A stretch of DNA of 44,875 bases, taken from positions 2,600 to 47,474 of the forward strand of contig JAHFDS010000007.1 of NCBI GenBank assembly GCA_023248855.1. Direction: 5' to 3'. Of this stretch, positions 7,490-17,798 are shown one piece after another. The translations under genes were made by a program, and so were the position numbers. This DNA is from Myxococcales bacterium. GTDB taxonomy: Bacteria; Myxococcota_A; Polyangia; JAHFDS01. Positions within the stretch are counted from its first letter, which is position 1. Each line of letters begins with the position of its first letter. The notes under the pieces are model-generated. The model worked only from the letters and a program-made list of their open reading frames with translations. It did no database searches and was not told the DNA's origin.

Positions 7490-8568
7490 AAGTACACGCT
7501 CGCGCCTGCGACCAGCTCGAGAGTCTGGTAGCTCACCTTGTCGAGGAAGAGCTGCTGCCGCTCGAACGCCTGAATGTCGGCGTTGTAGCGCGCGGGGCCG
7601 CGGAACTCGACGGGCTTCGGGTACTGGAAGTCGCGGAAGAGCTCGTACTTGAGCTCGAGCCGCAGCGCCAGGTGCGCCTTCTTGATGCCGAGCGCCGCGG
7701 TGAGGATGGCGCCGCCCGATTGCACCCACGCCCACTTGCCGCTGCGGTCCTTGGTCTCGGCCGCAGTGCCCGAGTCGAAGCCCCCGATGCGGTAGCGCAG
7801 GTCCCGGTACTCGACGAGGTTCACGATGCCCTGCAGCATGAGCACCTTGCGCGTGTCGGGACGGTTCGACACCAGGGCGTAACCGACCCGTTGGCCGAGG
7901 TACGCCGTGTTGAGCGAGAGCCGGTAGACGTTCGGCGATTCCGCGTCGACCATCGCGCCGGTGCGCGGGTCCGAGGTCACGGTCGGGATCGACGAAGCCT
8001 GCGCGGTCGGGACGAGGGGCAAGTGCTGCCGGAAGTCCGCGATCTCGATCTCCTGCGAGACGAACCCCAGCGACGGCGCCCAGACGAAGCCGGTCCTTTC
8101 GGGCAGCGACCAGAACGCGAGGCGGATCGTCTTCGACGTCGCATCGCCGCTCGCCACGTCGCGCTCGCGCCCGCCCTCGTTCACGGCGGTGCTGACGTGC
8201 GCCAGGCCCGTCGAGGCGCTGAGCTCGAACCCCGCCAGCCCCTTGAGGTAGCGCACGACCGGCGACAGCTCCTCCTCTGGTGGCTCGTCCGGCCTGGGCT
8301 CCGCGAGGGGCGCCGCCACGATCACCTCCGGAGCCACCGGGGCGGCCTCGGCCGGCGAAGGCGGCGCGTCGCCCGGATCCCCGCCGACCCCTTGTGCCCC
8401 GAGCGTCGGCCCCGCGGCCGGCGGTGGCAACGCGGGCGCCGCGGCCACGGGCAGCGCTTCGTCCCACGTGCGCGGAAACGCGGGCGTCGGCCGGGCCGGC
8501 GCGTGGATACGCCCGGACCCGCAGGCCGCCACCAGCACGAGCCCACAGAAGAGCTCAGCGCGCTTCAA
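7486..8568 (-). CDS. Large Pro/Ala-rich lipoprotein with C-terminal beta-rich domain
   Basis: 360 residues from a TTG at 8568, chosen because it yields a clean lipoprotein signal (LKRAELFCGLVLVAACGSG) preceded by GGAAG. A GTG 18 nt upstream is an alternative. Residues about 20-100 are a disordered Pro/Ala linker. The remainder is beta-rich, with many alternating aromatic/hydrophobic strands, and ends LVAGASVYF, a terminal Phe typical of outer-membrane barrels. A lipid-anchored segment followed by a barrel-like domain fits an outer-membrane protein. Its start lies inside the end of the upstream lipoprotein gene (14-bp overlap), so the two are co-transcribed. Family unknown. Confidence 0.65.
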   Translation of the reverse strand: MKRAELFCGLVLVAACGSGRIHAPARPTPAFPRTWDEALPVAAAPALPPPAAGPTLGAQGVGGDPGDAPPSPAEAAPVAPEVIVAAPLAEPRPDEPPEEELSPVVRYLKGLAGFELSASTGLAHVSTAVNEGGRERDVASGDATSKTIRLAFWSLPERTGFVWAPSLGFVSQEIEIADFRQHLPLVPTAQASSIPTVTSDPRTGAMVDAESPNVYRLSLNTAYLGQRVGYALVSNRPDTRKVLMLQGIVNLVEYRDLRYRIGGFDSGTAAETKDRSGKWAWVQSGGAILTAALGIKKAHLALRLELKYELFRDFQYPKPVEFRGPARYNADIQAFERQQLFLDKVSYQTLELVAGASVYF

Positions 8569-9082
8569 CGTTCTTCCCCATGTCACGCACCGCTTCCGCG
8601 AGGGCACGCGCGAGCGCCACCCCGGCGGCGTTGCCCTGGTAGTAGGGCCCCCCGAGCGCGGTCGCGCGCCCGAAGCCCATGCGACGGCTGCCCGCGACCT
8701 CGAGCTCGAGCGTGATGTCGGCCTGGCCGATCTTGCTCGGGCAGCCCACGAACACGAGCACGCCCAGACAGGGGACGAGGCCAATCCACCCGTCGTGGCT
8801 CAGCCGGCCGAGCACGCGGAACCGCGTCGGTGCGAGTGGCCAGTCCCCCTGCGCGAGCATGAGGTCGAGCGTGTCCGCCACGTCGGTCCGCAGGGCCTCG
8901 GCCTCGTAGTAGGCCTGGTCGCTCATCGCGACGTCCACCTCGACGTCGACGACGCTGGCCGCGGCGTCGATCCGCTTCGGCGCCTGGAAGTGGGCGCCGA
9001 GGCGGAGCTCCTGGCGCGCCACCTCGGGCATCGCCCTGGCGCACCCGAGCCCCAGCAAGACCGCGAGGACGAGCCCCCTCAC
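8555..9082 (-). CDS. Small lipoprotein, unknown function
   Basis: 175 residues from a GTG at 9082. I prefer this over the ATG at 9094 because TATGAT (9090-9095) would then be the -10 box 7 nt upstream, and the signal becomes VRGLVLAVLLGLGC with a lipobox Cys. The mature protein has two further Cys (LVPCLGVLVFVGCPS), a helical segment (MSDQAYYEAEALRTDVADTLDLML) and a C-terminal helix ending GKNVEAR. It overlaps the downstream lipoprotein by 14 bp and is divergent from eutB. No family recognised. Confidence 0.6.
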   Translation of the reverse strand: MRGLVLAVLLGLGCARAMPEVARQELRLGAHFQAPKRIDAAASVVDVEVDVAMSDQAYYEAEALRTDVADTLDLMLAQGDWPLAPTRFRVLGRLSHDGWIGLVPCLGVLVFVGCPSKIGQADITLELEVAGSRRMGFGRATALGGPYYQGNAAGVALARALAEAVRDMGKNVEAR

Positions 9083-9089
9083 GCCGACC

Positions 9090-9095
9090 ATCATA
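9090..9095 (-). promoter_or_regulatory. -10 box TATGAT upstream of the 8555-9082 lipoprotein
   Basis: TATGAT ends 7 nt before the GTG at 9082; a near-consensus sigma70 -10 without a clear -35. Confidence 0.4.
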
Positions 9096-9150
9096 GAACC
9101 GTCCCGGTCCGGCCGTGCGTGCGCCCGGCCACCCCGGACCGATCCTCTGC

Positions 9151-9156
9151 TACCCT
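9151..9156 (+). promoter_or_regulatory. -10-like TACCCT upstream of eutB
   Basis: TACCCT ends 12 nt before the eutB ATG at 9169; likely the eut operon promoter with a leader of about 5 nt. Confidence 0.4.
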
Positions 9157-9168
9157 GCCCGCGCCTCC

Positions 9169-10530
9169 ATGCGGCTTTCGGCGACCCTGCGCGGCAAGAC
9201 CTTTTCCTTTCGTGACCTGGGCGATGTATTCGCCAAGGCGAATGAGCTCAAGAGCGGCGACGAGCTGGCCGGGGTGGCGGCCAGAAGCGCGCAGGAGCGC
9301 GTGGCCGCCAAGATGGTGCTCGCCGAGGTCACGCTCCAGGAGATCTACGAGCGCCCCGCCGTGCCGTACGACGAGGACGCGGTCACGCGACTCATCATCG
9401 ATCAGCTCAGCCGGCCCATCTACGAGTCGGTCAAGCACTGGACCGTGGCGGAGCTGCGCGAGCACGTGCTCGCGGACACGGTGACGGGCAAGGATCTCCT
9501 GCGCCTCGGCCGCGGGCTGACGAGCGAGATGATCGCGGCCTGCGCCAAGCTCATGACGAACCTCGACCTCGTCGTGGGGGCGCGCAAGATTCGCGTCGTG
9601 GTGCACTGCAACAACACGATGGGCCTCGACGGACGGCTCGGTGTGCGGCTGCAGCCGAACCACCCGCAGGACGACATCGCGGGCATCCTCGCCTCCACCA
9701 AGGAGGGCCTGTCCTACGGCGCGGGCGACGCGGTCATCGGCATCAACCCGGTCACCGACGACGTCGAGACCACGCGCAAGATCCTCGACGCGACGCACGA
9801 GCTCATCACCGCGTGGCGCATCCCCACGCAGAACTGTTGCCTGGCGCACGTCACTACGCAGATGAAGGCGCTCGAGGCGGGCGCGCACCTGCACCTGCTC
9901 TTCCAGTCCCTCGCCGGCACCGAGAAGGCGTGTCGCAGCTTCGGCATCACGATCCCGATGCTGCGCGAGGCGCACGACATGGCGCGAAGGCTCGGCCAGG
10001 CCACCGGGCCGAACGTCATGTACTTCGAGACCGGGCAGGGCTCGGCGCTGTCGGCGGACGCGCACCACGGCTGCGACCAGCTGACGCTCGAGGCCAGGAA
10101 TTACGGCCTCGCGCGCCATTTCGACCCGTTCCTGGTCAACACCGTGGTCGGCTTCATCGGGCCCGAGTACCTGTACGACGCGCGGCAGATCATCCGCGCC
10201 GGCCTCGAGGACCACTTCATGGGCAAGCTGCACGGCATCTCGATGGGCTGCGATGCTTGCTACACGAACCACGCCGAGGCCGACCAGAACGACCTCGAGA
10301 ACCTGATGATCCTGCTCGCGTCCGCGGGCCTGAACTTCTTCATGGGCCTGCCGATGGGCGACGACGTGATGCTGAACTACCAGTCCTCGAGCTTCCACGA
10401 CGACGCCGCGGTGCGCACGGTGCTGCGCCTCCGGCCGAGCCCGGAGTTCGAGGCGTGGTGCGAGGAGATGGGCGTCCTCAAGGACGGTCGCCTGACCGAT
10501 CGCGCCGGCGACGCGAGCGTGTTCGGATGA
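9169..10530 (+). CDS. eutB: Ethanolamine ammonia-lyase large subunit
   Basis: 453 residues, the usual EutB length, starting MRLSATLRGKTFSFRDLGDVFAKANE. EutB is the catalytic (beta/alpha)8-barrel subunit that, with adenosylcobalamin held by EutC, converts ethanolamine to acetaldehyde and ammonia. Family signatures seen are KSGDELAGVAA, HCNNTMGLDGRLGVRLQPNHPQDD, EGLSYGAGDAVIGINPV, TQNCCLAHVTTQM, YFETGQGSALSADAHHG and DVMLNYQSSSFHDDA. The start at 9169 is preferred over an in-frame ATG at 9115 because it matches the family N-terminus and sits behind TACCCT. It overlaps eutC by ATGA. The locus lacks eutA, eutE, eutD and eutG. Confidence 0.97.
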   Translation: MRLSATLRGKTFSFRDLGDVFAKANELKSGDELAGVAARSAQERVAAKMVLAEVTLQEIYERPAVPYDEDAVTRLIIDQLSRPIYESVKHWTVAELREHVLADTVTGKDLLRLGRGLTSEMIAACAKLMTNLDLVVGARKIRVVVHCNNTMGLDGRLGVRLQPNHPQDDIAGILASTKEGLSYGAGDAVIGINPVTDDVETTRKILDATHELITAWRIPTQNCCLAHVTTQMKALEAGAHLHLLFQSLAGTEKACRSFGITIPMLREAHDMARRLGQATGPNVMYFETGQGSALSADAHHGCDQLTLEARNYGLARHFDPFLVNTVVGFIGPEYLYDARQIIRAGLEDHFMGKLHGISMGCDACYTNHAEADQNDLENLMILLASAGLNFFMGLPMGDDVMLNYQSSSFHDDAAVRTVLRLRPSPEFEAWCEEMGVLKDGRLTDRAGDASVFG

Positions 10531-11381
10531 TCGACCGCGAGCGGATCGCCGAGCTCGTCCGGGAGGCGCTCGGCAAGGCCGGCCAGCCCACGGGCCAGCC
10601 CACGACGGCCGCCATGCTGGCAGGGGCGCCGGGCGGTGCCATCCTGCTGTCGGCCGATCGCGGCAAGAACCTGGGGGAGCCCTTCGATCCGCGCGCGATG
10701 CGCGAGATCCTGGCGGCGACGCCGGCCCGCGTCGGCGTCGGCCGCGCCGGCCCGCGCTACCGCACGAACACGATGCTGCGCTTCCGCGCCGACCACGCCG
10801 CGGCCAAGGACGCGGTGCAGGCCGAGGTCGATCCGAAGCTGCTCGAGAAGCTGGGGCTCGCCGAGCTGCGCACGAACGCCGAGTCGAAGGCCGAGTTCCT
10901 GCGCCGCCCCGACCGCGGCCGCGTGCTCCACCCAGCGAGCCACGCGCGAGCGCTGGAGATCGTCCCGCGCGGCGTGCCGCTCGTCATCATCTACGGGGAC
11001 GGCCTGTCGGCGGCGGCGCTCAACGAGCACCTCGAGACCTTCCACGGCTCGTTCGTGCGGGAGCTCGCCGCCCGCGGCGTCCGTCACGCGCCCGCCTTCT
11101 TCGTGCGCTACTCGCGCGTCAAGGTGATGGACGAGGTGGTCAACTCGAGCGGCGCCGAAGCGGCCCTCTTCCTGTGTGGCGAGCGCCCGGGCCTCGGCTT
11201 CGCCGACTCGATGAGCGCCTACTACATGTACCGCCCGCCGAGCGGCGCCACCGACGCCGACCGTGAGGTGATCTCCAACATCTGCCCGCGCGGCACGCCG
11301 CCCGCGGAGGCCGGGCGCAAGGCCGCCGAGGCGATCGCGCGTGTCCTTCGCGACAAGAAGAGCGGGGTCATCCTTGGCTGA
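10527..11381 (+). CDS. eutC: Ethanolamine ammonia-lyase small subunit
   Basis: 284 residues. EutC binds adenosylcobalamin at the interface with EutB. Recognisable stretches are GVGRAGPRYRTNTMLRFRADHAAAKDAV, VIIYGDGLSAAALNEH, CGERPGLGFADSMSAYY and DREVISNICPRGTPP. It starts inside the eutB stop (ATGA overlap), so the subunits are translationally coupled. A slightly Pro/Thr/Gln-rich linker (GKAGQPTGQPTTAAML) replaces the variable N-terminal segment of enteric EutC. Length and motifs suggest a functional subunit. Confidence 0.96.
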   Translation: MIDRERIAELVREALGKAGQPTGQPTTAAMLAGAPGGAILLSADRGKNLGEPFDPRAMREILAATPARVGVGRAGPRYRTNTMLRFRADHAAAKDAVQAEVDPKLLEKLGLAELRTNAESKAEFLRRPDRGRVLHPASHARALEIVPRGVPLVIIYGDGLSAAALNEHLETFHGSFVRELAARGVRHAPAFFVRYSRVKVMDEVVNSSGAEAALFLCGERPGLGFADSMSAYYMYRPPSGATDADREVISNICPRGTPPAEAGRKAAEAIARVLRDKKSGVILG

Positions 11382-11393
11382 CCCCGTTTCGTC

Positions 11394-12752
11394 ATGAAGC
11401 TCGACCTCGTCCCGCTCAAGCCCGCGGTGCTGGCGTGCCGGGTGATCCCGCGCGCCGACGAGCAGCTGTTTTCGCAGGTGACCGGCGGGCAGGCCGGCTT
11501 CGACCCCGAACGGCGGTCGCTCGGCCTTCTGACCTGCACGAGCGACGACGCGCTCTACGTCGCGCTCGACGAGGGCACGAAGGCCGCGCCGGTGGACGTC
11601 GTCTACGCGCGCTCGTTCTACGCGGGCGCCGCGCACGCGTCGGGGCCGCTCTCGGGCGAGGTCATCGGCGTCTACGCCGGGCGCGACCCCGACGAGATCC
11701 ACGCGGCGCTGGCCGCCTGCCGCGCCTGCCTCGAGAGCGACGCGTGGTTCTACGCGGCCGACGACGCGGGCCAGATCGCCTTCTTCCCGCACGTCGTCTC
11801 GTCGCTCGGGCACTACCTCGCCGCCGAGGCGGGCCTTCCGGTCGGCAGCGCGATGGCTTACCTCATCGCGCCGCCGCTCGAGAGCCTGGTCGGGGTCGAT
11901 GCCGCGCTCAAGGCCGCGCCCACGACGCTCGCCAAGTGGTTCGGCCCGCCGAGCGAGACCAACTTCGGCGGCGCCTACCTCGCGGGCGCGCTACCCGACG
12001 TGGAGGCCGCCGCGCGCGCGTTCGCGGCCGCTGTGCTCGACGTGGCTCGCCATCCGACGGCCACCACGCGCGATGCCCGCGCCGCCGGCGATGCCCTGGG
12101 CGCCCGACCGGCGGGCGCCGCCGGCGGACCCTCGGGCCTCGGCCGCTACAAGGTGCTCGCGACCGGAGAGCGCCTCGCGGAAAAGCCCGAGCACCTGACC
12201 CACCTGTTCGACGACGAATCGCTCGTGCCCAAGACCCACCCCCGCATCGTGCTCCGCGGCAAGCTCGATCTCCTGCAGTGCGCGCTGCTCGACGCGCAGG
12301 TGGCGGCCGACGAGGCGGGTTTCCGCTCCCTCGTGGGCGAGCTCGGCGAGCTGCTCGAGCTGTCCCGGGCGCTGGTCGGCGCCGAGGTCACCGGAAAGCC
12401 ACTCGCGCCGCTGCGCCTTCAGGGGCTCGACGCCGCGCAGATCCGCTGGACCTCGCACCACACCTGGGATCTCTACGCGGTGCCGTTCATGTATCCGGAT
12501 GTCCGCATGGGTCCGGTGGTGGCGCGCCTCGGCCTGGGTCGTGCCCACGCCCGCGAGGCCGAGCTGGCGGCGCTCGCGGCCTTCCCGGCCGGCGGGCCGG
12601 CGCCGCGCGAGGATCTCATCGTGGCCCTCAATCGCACCTCGAGCCTGCTCTACGTGATGACCTGCAAGTTCGCCGGTGGCCGCTACGAGGGCAAGCGCCC
12701 CCTGTCGGGGCCGGTGCGCGGCTGGCGCCCGCCGAAGACAGGCGCCAAGTGA
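11394..12752 (+). CDS. EutL shell-protein-like / EutT adenosyltransferase-like fusion
   Basis: 452 residues carrying two eut functions in one chain. Residues 1-220 match EutL, the tandem-BMC shell protein: PAVLACRVIP, RSLGLLTCTSDDALYVALDE, VVYARSFYAGAAH, FFPHVVSSLGHYLA, MAYLIAPPLE, GPPSETNFGGAYL. After a linker (221-262), residues 263-430 match the EutT ATP:corrinoid adenosyltransferase: EKPEHLTHLFDDESLVPKTH, GKPLAPLRLQGLDAAQI, and PREDLIVALNRTSSLLYVM. The Cys-rich metal motif (HX11CCX2C) of enteric EutT is absent. It follows eutC by 12 bp. A cobalamin-handling partner for EutBC rather than a compartment wall is likely, since no other shell gene is present. The fusion itself is direct from sequence; its role is inferred. 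Confidence 0.88.
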   Translation: MKLDLVPLKPAVLACRVIPRADEQLFSQVTGGQAGFDPERRSLGLLTCTSDDALYVALDEGTKAAPVDVVYARSFYAGAAHASGPLSGEVIGVYAGRDPDEIHAALAACRACLESDAWFYAADDAGQIAFFPHVVSSLGHYLAAEAGLPVGSAMAYLIAPPLESLVGVDAALKAAPTTLAKWFGPPSETNFGGAYLAGALPDVEAAARAFAAAVLDVARHPTATTRDARAAGDALGARPAGAAGGPSGLGRYKVLATGERLAEKPEHLTHLFDDESLVPKTHPRIVLRGKLDLLQCALLDAQVAADEAGFRSLVGELGELLELSRALVGAEVTGKPLAPLRLQGLDAAQIRWTSHHTWDLYAVPFMYPDVRMGPVVARLGLGRAHAREAELAALAAFPAGGPAPREDLIVALNRTSSLLYVMTCKFAGGRYEGKRPLSGPVRGWRPPKTGAK

Positions 12753-12759
12753 CGCGTGA

Positions 12760-12765
12760 TATGAT
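12760..12765 (+). promoter_or_regulatory. -10 box TATGAT upstream of the methyltransferase
   Basis: A consensus-like TATGAT lies 26 nt before the start at 12792; possible internal promoter after the eut genes. Confidence 0.4.
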
Positions 12766-12791
12766 CCCCAGCCGAGGCCCGTGGTGACGCC

Positions 12792-13799
12792 GTGGTGATG
12801 AAGAAGCGGTCGCAAAGGCAAGAGAAGCTCGCCAAGGTCTACGACGAGGAGATCCTGCCCATCTGGTCGCAACGCTTCGGCCGGATGATGATGCACCACC
12901 TGGATCTGCCGCCGAAGGCGCAGGTCCTCGACGTCTGCTGCGGCACCGGTTATCCGGCGCTCGAGCTCATCAAGAAGATGGACACCGAGGGCCGCATCAT
13001 CGCCATCGACGCCTCGCCCGCGATGCTCGACGTCGCGCGCGAGAAGGCCGGCGAGCTGTCGGGCAAGCGCATCTTTTTTCGCTCCGAGCAGGCCACGCCG
13101 CGGCTGTCGTTCGCCAACGACGTGTTCGACCTGGTGGTGTCGAACCTGGGTCTCTCGGATCTGCCGGACTGCGCGAGCGCCCTCGCGGAGTTCTCGCGCG
13201 TCTGCAAGCCCGGCGGGCACGTGATGGCGACGCTGCCGCTGCAGGGCTCCTGGGCCGAGTTCTACGACATCTATCGCGAGGTCCTCACCAAGCACGACAA
13301 GCACGAGACGCTGCGGCGCCTCGAGGCGCACGTCGCGCGCATGCCGGACCCCGACGAGGTGGTGCGCTGGATCGAGCGCGCGGGTCTGACCGACATCGGC
13401 ATCGAGGTGGAGCAGTTCACGCTGCTCTTCAAGTCGTCGCGCGAGTTCTTCTTCGCGCCGGTCATCGAGTACGGTCCGCTCCAGCAGTGGAAGGAGGTCG
13501 CCGGCCGCGGCCAGGAGATGCAGGACATCTTCTGGTTCATCAAGGAGGCCATCGATGCGTACTTCGGCAAGCGCGCCTTCACGGTGACCGTGCTCGCGTG
13601 CTGCATGCGCGCCACCAGGCCCCACCCGGAGGACCGGCAGCCGCGCAGCGCCGGGCCTGCCGTGTCGCGCCAGGTCACGAACGAGTTCGTCGAGGTCATC
13701 CGCTCGGACGTTCGCGACGGCGCGCCCGAGCGCAGCGTCTCGCGCGAGGAGCTCGTGATCGAGGACGACGACCTCGAGATGGTCGAAGAGGACGAGTAG
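12792..13799 (+). CDS. Class I SAM-dependent methyltransferase (UbiE/type 11-like)
   Basis: 335 residues. The core (about 30-230) has VLDVCCGTGYPALELIKKM (motif I), IIAIDASPAMLDVAREKA (motif post-I), DVFDLVVSNLGLSDLPD and FSRVCKPGGHVMATLPL, as in UbiE/methyltransferase_11 proteins. A C-terminal extension of about 100 residues ends in an acidic tail (EELVIEDDDLEMVEEDE). The start is at GTG 12792 or ATG 12798. It is 34 bp upstream of ligA on the same strand. The substrate cannot be predicted. Confidence 0.85.
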   Translation: MVMKKRSQRQEKLAKVYDEEILPIWSQRFGRMMMHHLDLPPKAQVLDVCCGTGYPALELIKKMDTEGRIIAIDASPAMLDVAREKAGELSGKRIFFRSEQATPRLSFANDVFDLVVSNLGLSDLPDCASALAEFSRVCKPGGHVMATLPLQGSWAEFYDIYREVLTKHDKHETLRRLEAHVARMPDPDEVVRWIERAGLTDIGIEVEQFTLLFKSSREFFFAPVIEYGPLQQWKEVAGRGQEMQDIFWFIKEAIDAYFGKRAFTVTVLACCMRATRPHPEDRQPRSAGPAVSRQVTNEFVEVIRSDVRDGAPERSVSREELVIEDDDLEMVEEDE

Positions 13800-13833
13800 T
13801 CCCCGCGTCGTCGCCACGCCTGGGTCCCTCGCA

Positions 13834-15849
13834 ATGCCCTCGCCGCAAGCGCGTCACCAAGAGCTGAGCGAGCTCATCCTCCGGGCGGATCACGCCTACT
13901 ACGTGCTCGCCGCGCCGATCCTGGACGATCGGGCCTACGACCGGCTCTACCGCGAGCTGGCCGACCTCGAGCGCGCGCACCCCGAGCTCGTCACCGAGCG
14001 TTCACCGACCCAGCGCGTGGGCGGCGCCCCCATCGAGGGGTTCGCCAAGGTGCGGCGCGCCATCCCGATGCTCTCGCTCGACAACACTTATTCTGAGGAG
14101 GAGCTCTCCGAGTGGGGCGGTCGCGTCGAGCGGGGCCTTGCCGGCGAGGCTGCGGGCTTCGTGGTGGAGCCGAAGATCGACGGCGTCTCGATCGAGCTGC
14201 GCTACGAGAAGGGTCGCCTGGTACGCGGCGCCACGCGCGGCGACGGCGAGGTCGGTGACGACGTCACGCACAACGTGCGCACCATCCGCGCGCTGCCGCT
14301 CACGCTCGGTGGCCTCGACGAGCCGGCGCCGGCTCTGCTCGAGGTGCGGGGCGAGGTGTACTTCGAGCGTGCCGCGCTGCCGCTCATCAATGCCGACCGC
14401 GCGAAGACCGGCGAGGAGCCGGTCAAGAACCCGCGAAACGGCGCCGCCGGGACGCTCAAGCTGCTTGACCCTCGCCAGGCCGCGAGGCGCCCCCTGCGCG
14501 TCTTCCTCTACGAGATCGTCGACGGCGGCCGGCTCGACGGCTCGCACTCGGAGTCGCTCGCTCGCCTGCGGCGCCTCGGCCTTCCGACCCCGCCCCACGT
14601 GGTCCGCTGCGCGTCGTTCGCCGAGATCATGGCGCACGTCCACCGCTTCGCGGCGGTGCGGCGCGAGTTGCCCTTCGACGTCGATGGCCTGGTGGTCAAG
14701 GTGGACCGCTACGCACAGCGGCTGCGGCTCGGCGCCACCAGCAAGTTCCCGCGCTGGGCCATCGCTTACAAATACGAGGCCGAGCGCGCCACCACCGTGT
14801 GCAGGAAGGTGCGCATCAACGTGGGGCGCACCGGCGCCATCGTGCCGTGGGCGGACCTCGAGCCGGTCGAGCTCTCCGGCACCACCGTCGCGCGCGCGAC
14901 GCTGCACAACTGGGACGAGGTGCGGCGAAAGGGCGTCTACGACGGCTGCACGGTGCTCATCCAGAAGGCGGGCGAGATCATCCCGCAGGTGCTCGAGGTG
15001 GTCTCGGCGCCAGAGCCGGCGCGGGTCGCCGTGCCGCCGACAAGCTGCCCGTCCTGCCAGACACCGGTCGAGCGCGCCGGCGGGGAGGTCGCCGTGCGCT
15101 GCCCGAACCGCTTCGGCTGCCCGGCGCAGGGGCTCGCACGCCTCGAGCACTTCGTCGGCAAGGGCGGCCTCGACATCGACGGCATGGGGCCGTCGCTGAT
15201 CGCGCAGCTCGTGGAGCGAGGCCTCGCCCGGGCCCCTGCGGACCTCCTGACGCTCGACGCCGAGAGGCTCTCCTCGCTCGACCGCATGGGCGAAAGGAGC
15301 GCGGACAACGTGGTGCAGGGCATCGCATTTGCCAAGGCGAATGTGTCGCTCGCGCGCCTCTTGACCGCCCTTGGCATCCCGCTCGTGGGCGAGGTCGCGG
15401 CCGAGACCGTCGCGCGCGCCTTCGACGACTTCGCGGGCTTCGTGCACGCTTCCGACGAATCGCTCGCGCGCCTCGACGACATGGACGGTGTGGGCCCGAA
15501 GATCGCCAGCGCGGTGAAGGACTTCCTGGCCGACCCGGGCGAGCGCGCTCTCCTCGAGCAGATCCTCGCCGCCGGCTGGAACCCCAGAAACGCCGCGCCC
15601 AAGGAGGGGCCGCTGGTGGGCCTCCGCATCGCGATCACCGGCACGCTGTCGAAGAGCCGCGACGCCTACAAGCGCGCCATCGAGGCCGCAGGCGCTCAGT
15701 TCTCGCCCAGCGTCACCAAGGGCACGCAATACCTCGTCGCGGGCGACAACGTCGGCGACGCCAAGCGCAAGGCCGCCGACAAGCACGGCACGCGCATCCT
15801 CAGCGAGGCCGACCTGGAAGCCTTGCTGGCTGGCGGCACGCTGCCCTGA
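13834..15849 (+). CDS. ligA: NAD-dependent DNA ligase
   Basis: 671 residues, the usual LigA length. Domain order: Ia NAD-binding helices ([23 protein letters not shown]), the adenylation domain with catalytic Lys114 in [13 protein letters not shown], an OB fold ([19 protein letters not shown]), a Zn finger with four Cys (CPSCQTPV and [12 protein letters not shown]), helix-hairpin-helix repeats, and a C-terminal BRCT domain ([20 protein letters not shown] to LEALLAGG). It seals nicks during replication and repair using NAD+. It lies between the methyltransferase and the DinB-like gene with short gaps. Confidence 0.97.
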   Translation: MPSPQARHQELSELILRADHAYYVLAAPILDDRAYDRLYRELADLERAHPELVTERSPTQRVGGAPIEGFAKVRRAIPMLSLDNTYSEEELSEWGGRVERGLAGEAAGFVVEPKIDGVSIELRYEKGRLVRGATRGDGEVGDDVTHNVRTIRALPLTLGGLDEPAPALLEVRGEVYFERAALPLINADRAKTGEEPVKNPRNGAAGTLKLLDPRQAARRPLRVFLYEIVDGGRLDGSHSESLARLRRLGLPTPPHVVRCASFAEIMAHVHRFAAVRRELPFDVDGLVVKVDRYAQRLRLGATSKFPRWAIAYKYEAERATTVCRKVRINVGRTGAIVPWADLEPVELSGTTVARATLHNWDEVRRKGVYDGCTVLIQKAGEIIPQVLEVVSAPEPARVAVPPTSCPSCQTPVERAGGEVAVRCPNRFGCPAQGLARLEHFVGKGGLDIDGMGPSLIAQLVERGLARAPADLLTLDAERLSSLDRMGERSADNVVQGIAFAKANVSLARLLTALGIPLVGEVAAETVARAFDDFAGFVHASDESLARLDDMDGVGPKIASAVKDFLADPGERALLEQILAAGWNPRNAAPKEGPLVGLRIAITGTLSKSRDAYKRAIEAAGAQFSPSVTKGTQYLVAGDNVGDAKRKAADKHGTRILSEADLEALLAGGTLP

Positions 15850-15860
15850 ACGGAGCCCGC

Positions 15861-16391
15861 ATGTCCCTCGTGATCGAGCACTACCGAGCGATGGCCCGCT
15901 ACAACCGCTGGATGAACGAGCGCCTGTACGCGCTCGCGGGCAAGCTCACCGACGAGGAGCGGAGACGCGATCTCGGCGCCTTCTTCGGCTCGCTGCACAA
16001 GACCCTCGGCCACATCCTGCTCGCCGACCGCCTCTGGCTCGGGCGCTTCACCGGAGACCCCGCCAGGTTCGCGTCGAAGGACGCGCTCGGCCGCGTGCTC
16101 GACGTCAGGTCGCTCGACCAGGCGCTCTACGCGGACTTCGCGAGGCTGACGGCCGAGCGCGAGCGCACGGACGACCACATCGACGTGCTCGTCGCGGGCC
16201 TCACGGAGGAGGGGCTCGCCGGCCCGCTCAAGTACGCGCGTGGTGGCGTCCCGCAGGAGCACCCGCTCTACTTCGCCCTCTCGCACTTCTTCAACCACCA
16301 GACCCACCACCGCGGCCAGGCGACGACGCTCCTGTCCCAGCTCGGCCACGACCCTGGCGTCACCGACCTCATCGCGCTCTTGCGCGGCTGA
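15861..16391 (+). CDS. DinB-family four-helix metalloprotein
   Basis: 176 residues of the DinB/YfiT superfamily. A four-helix bundle carries the characteristic metal-binding His set: [17 protein letters not shown] in the second helix and [17 protein letters not shown], an HxxxH motif, near the C-terminus. The N-terminus [20 protein letters not shown] is the family hallmark helix. Members include thiol transferases and damage-induced proteins; the specific substrate is unknown. A CGGAG Shine-Dalgarno lies 5 nt before the ATG, 11 bp after ligA. It is convergent with clpX across 91 bp in which I see no strong terminator. Confidence 0.85.
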   Translation: MSLVIEHYRAMARYNRWMNERLYALAGKLTDEERRRDLGAFFGSLHKTLGHILLADRLWLGRFTGDPARFASKDALGRVLDVRSLDQALYADFARLTAERERTDDHIDVLVAGLTEEGLAGPLKYARGGVPQEHPLYFALSHFFNHQTHHRGQATTLLSQLGHDPGVTDLIALLRG

Positions 16392-16482
16392 GTCCGGCGC
16401 AGAGCCCGAGCGCGGGCAGGGCACGATTCTGGGCATCGCTGCCAGCTCGTGCGTCCTGGTTGTCCTGTTGCCCGGCGAGCGA

Positions 16483-17736
<1,254 letters not shown>

Positions 17737-17798
17737 TGGGTCCTGCTTTGCTAGCCCGTGCTCTTGCCGGTCCGTGTGGTTTCTTGCCCGCGCCTGCT

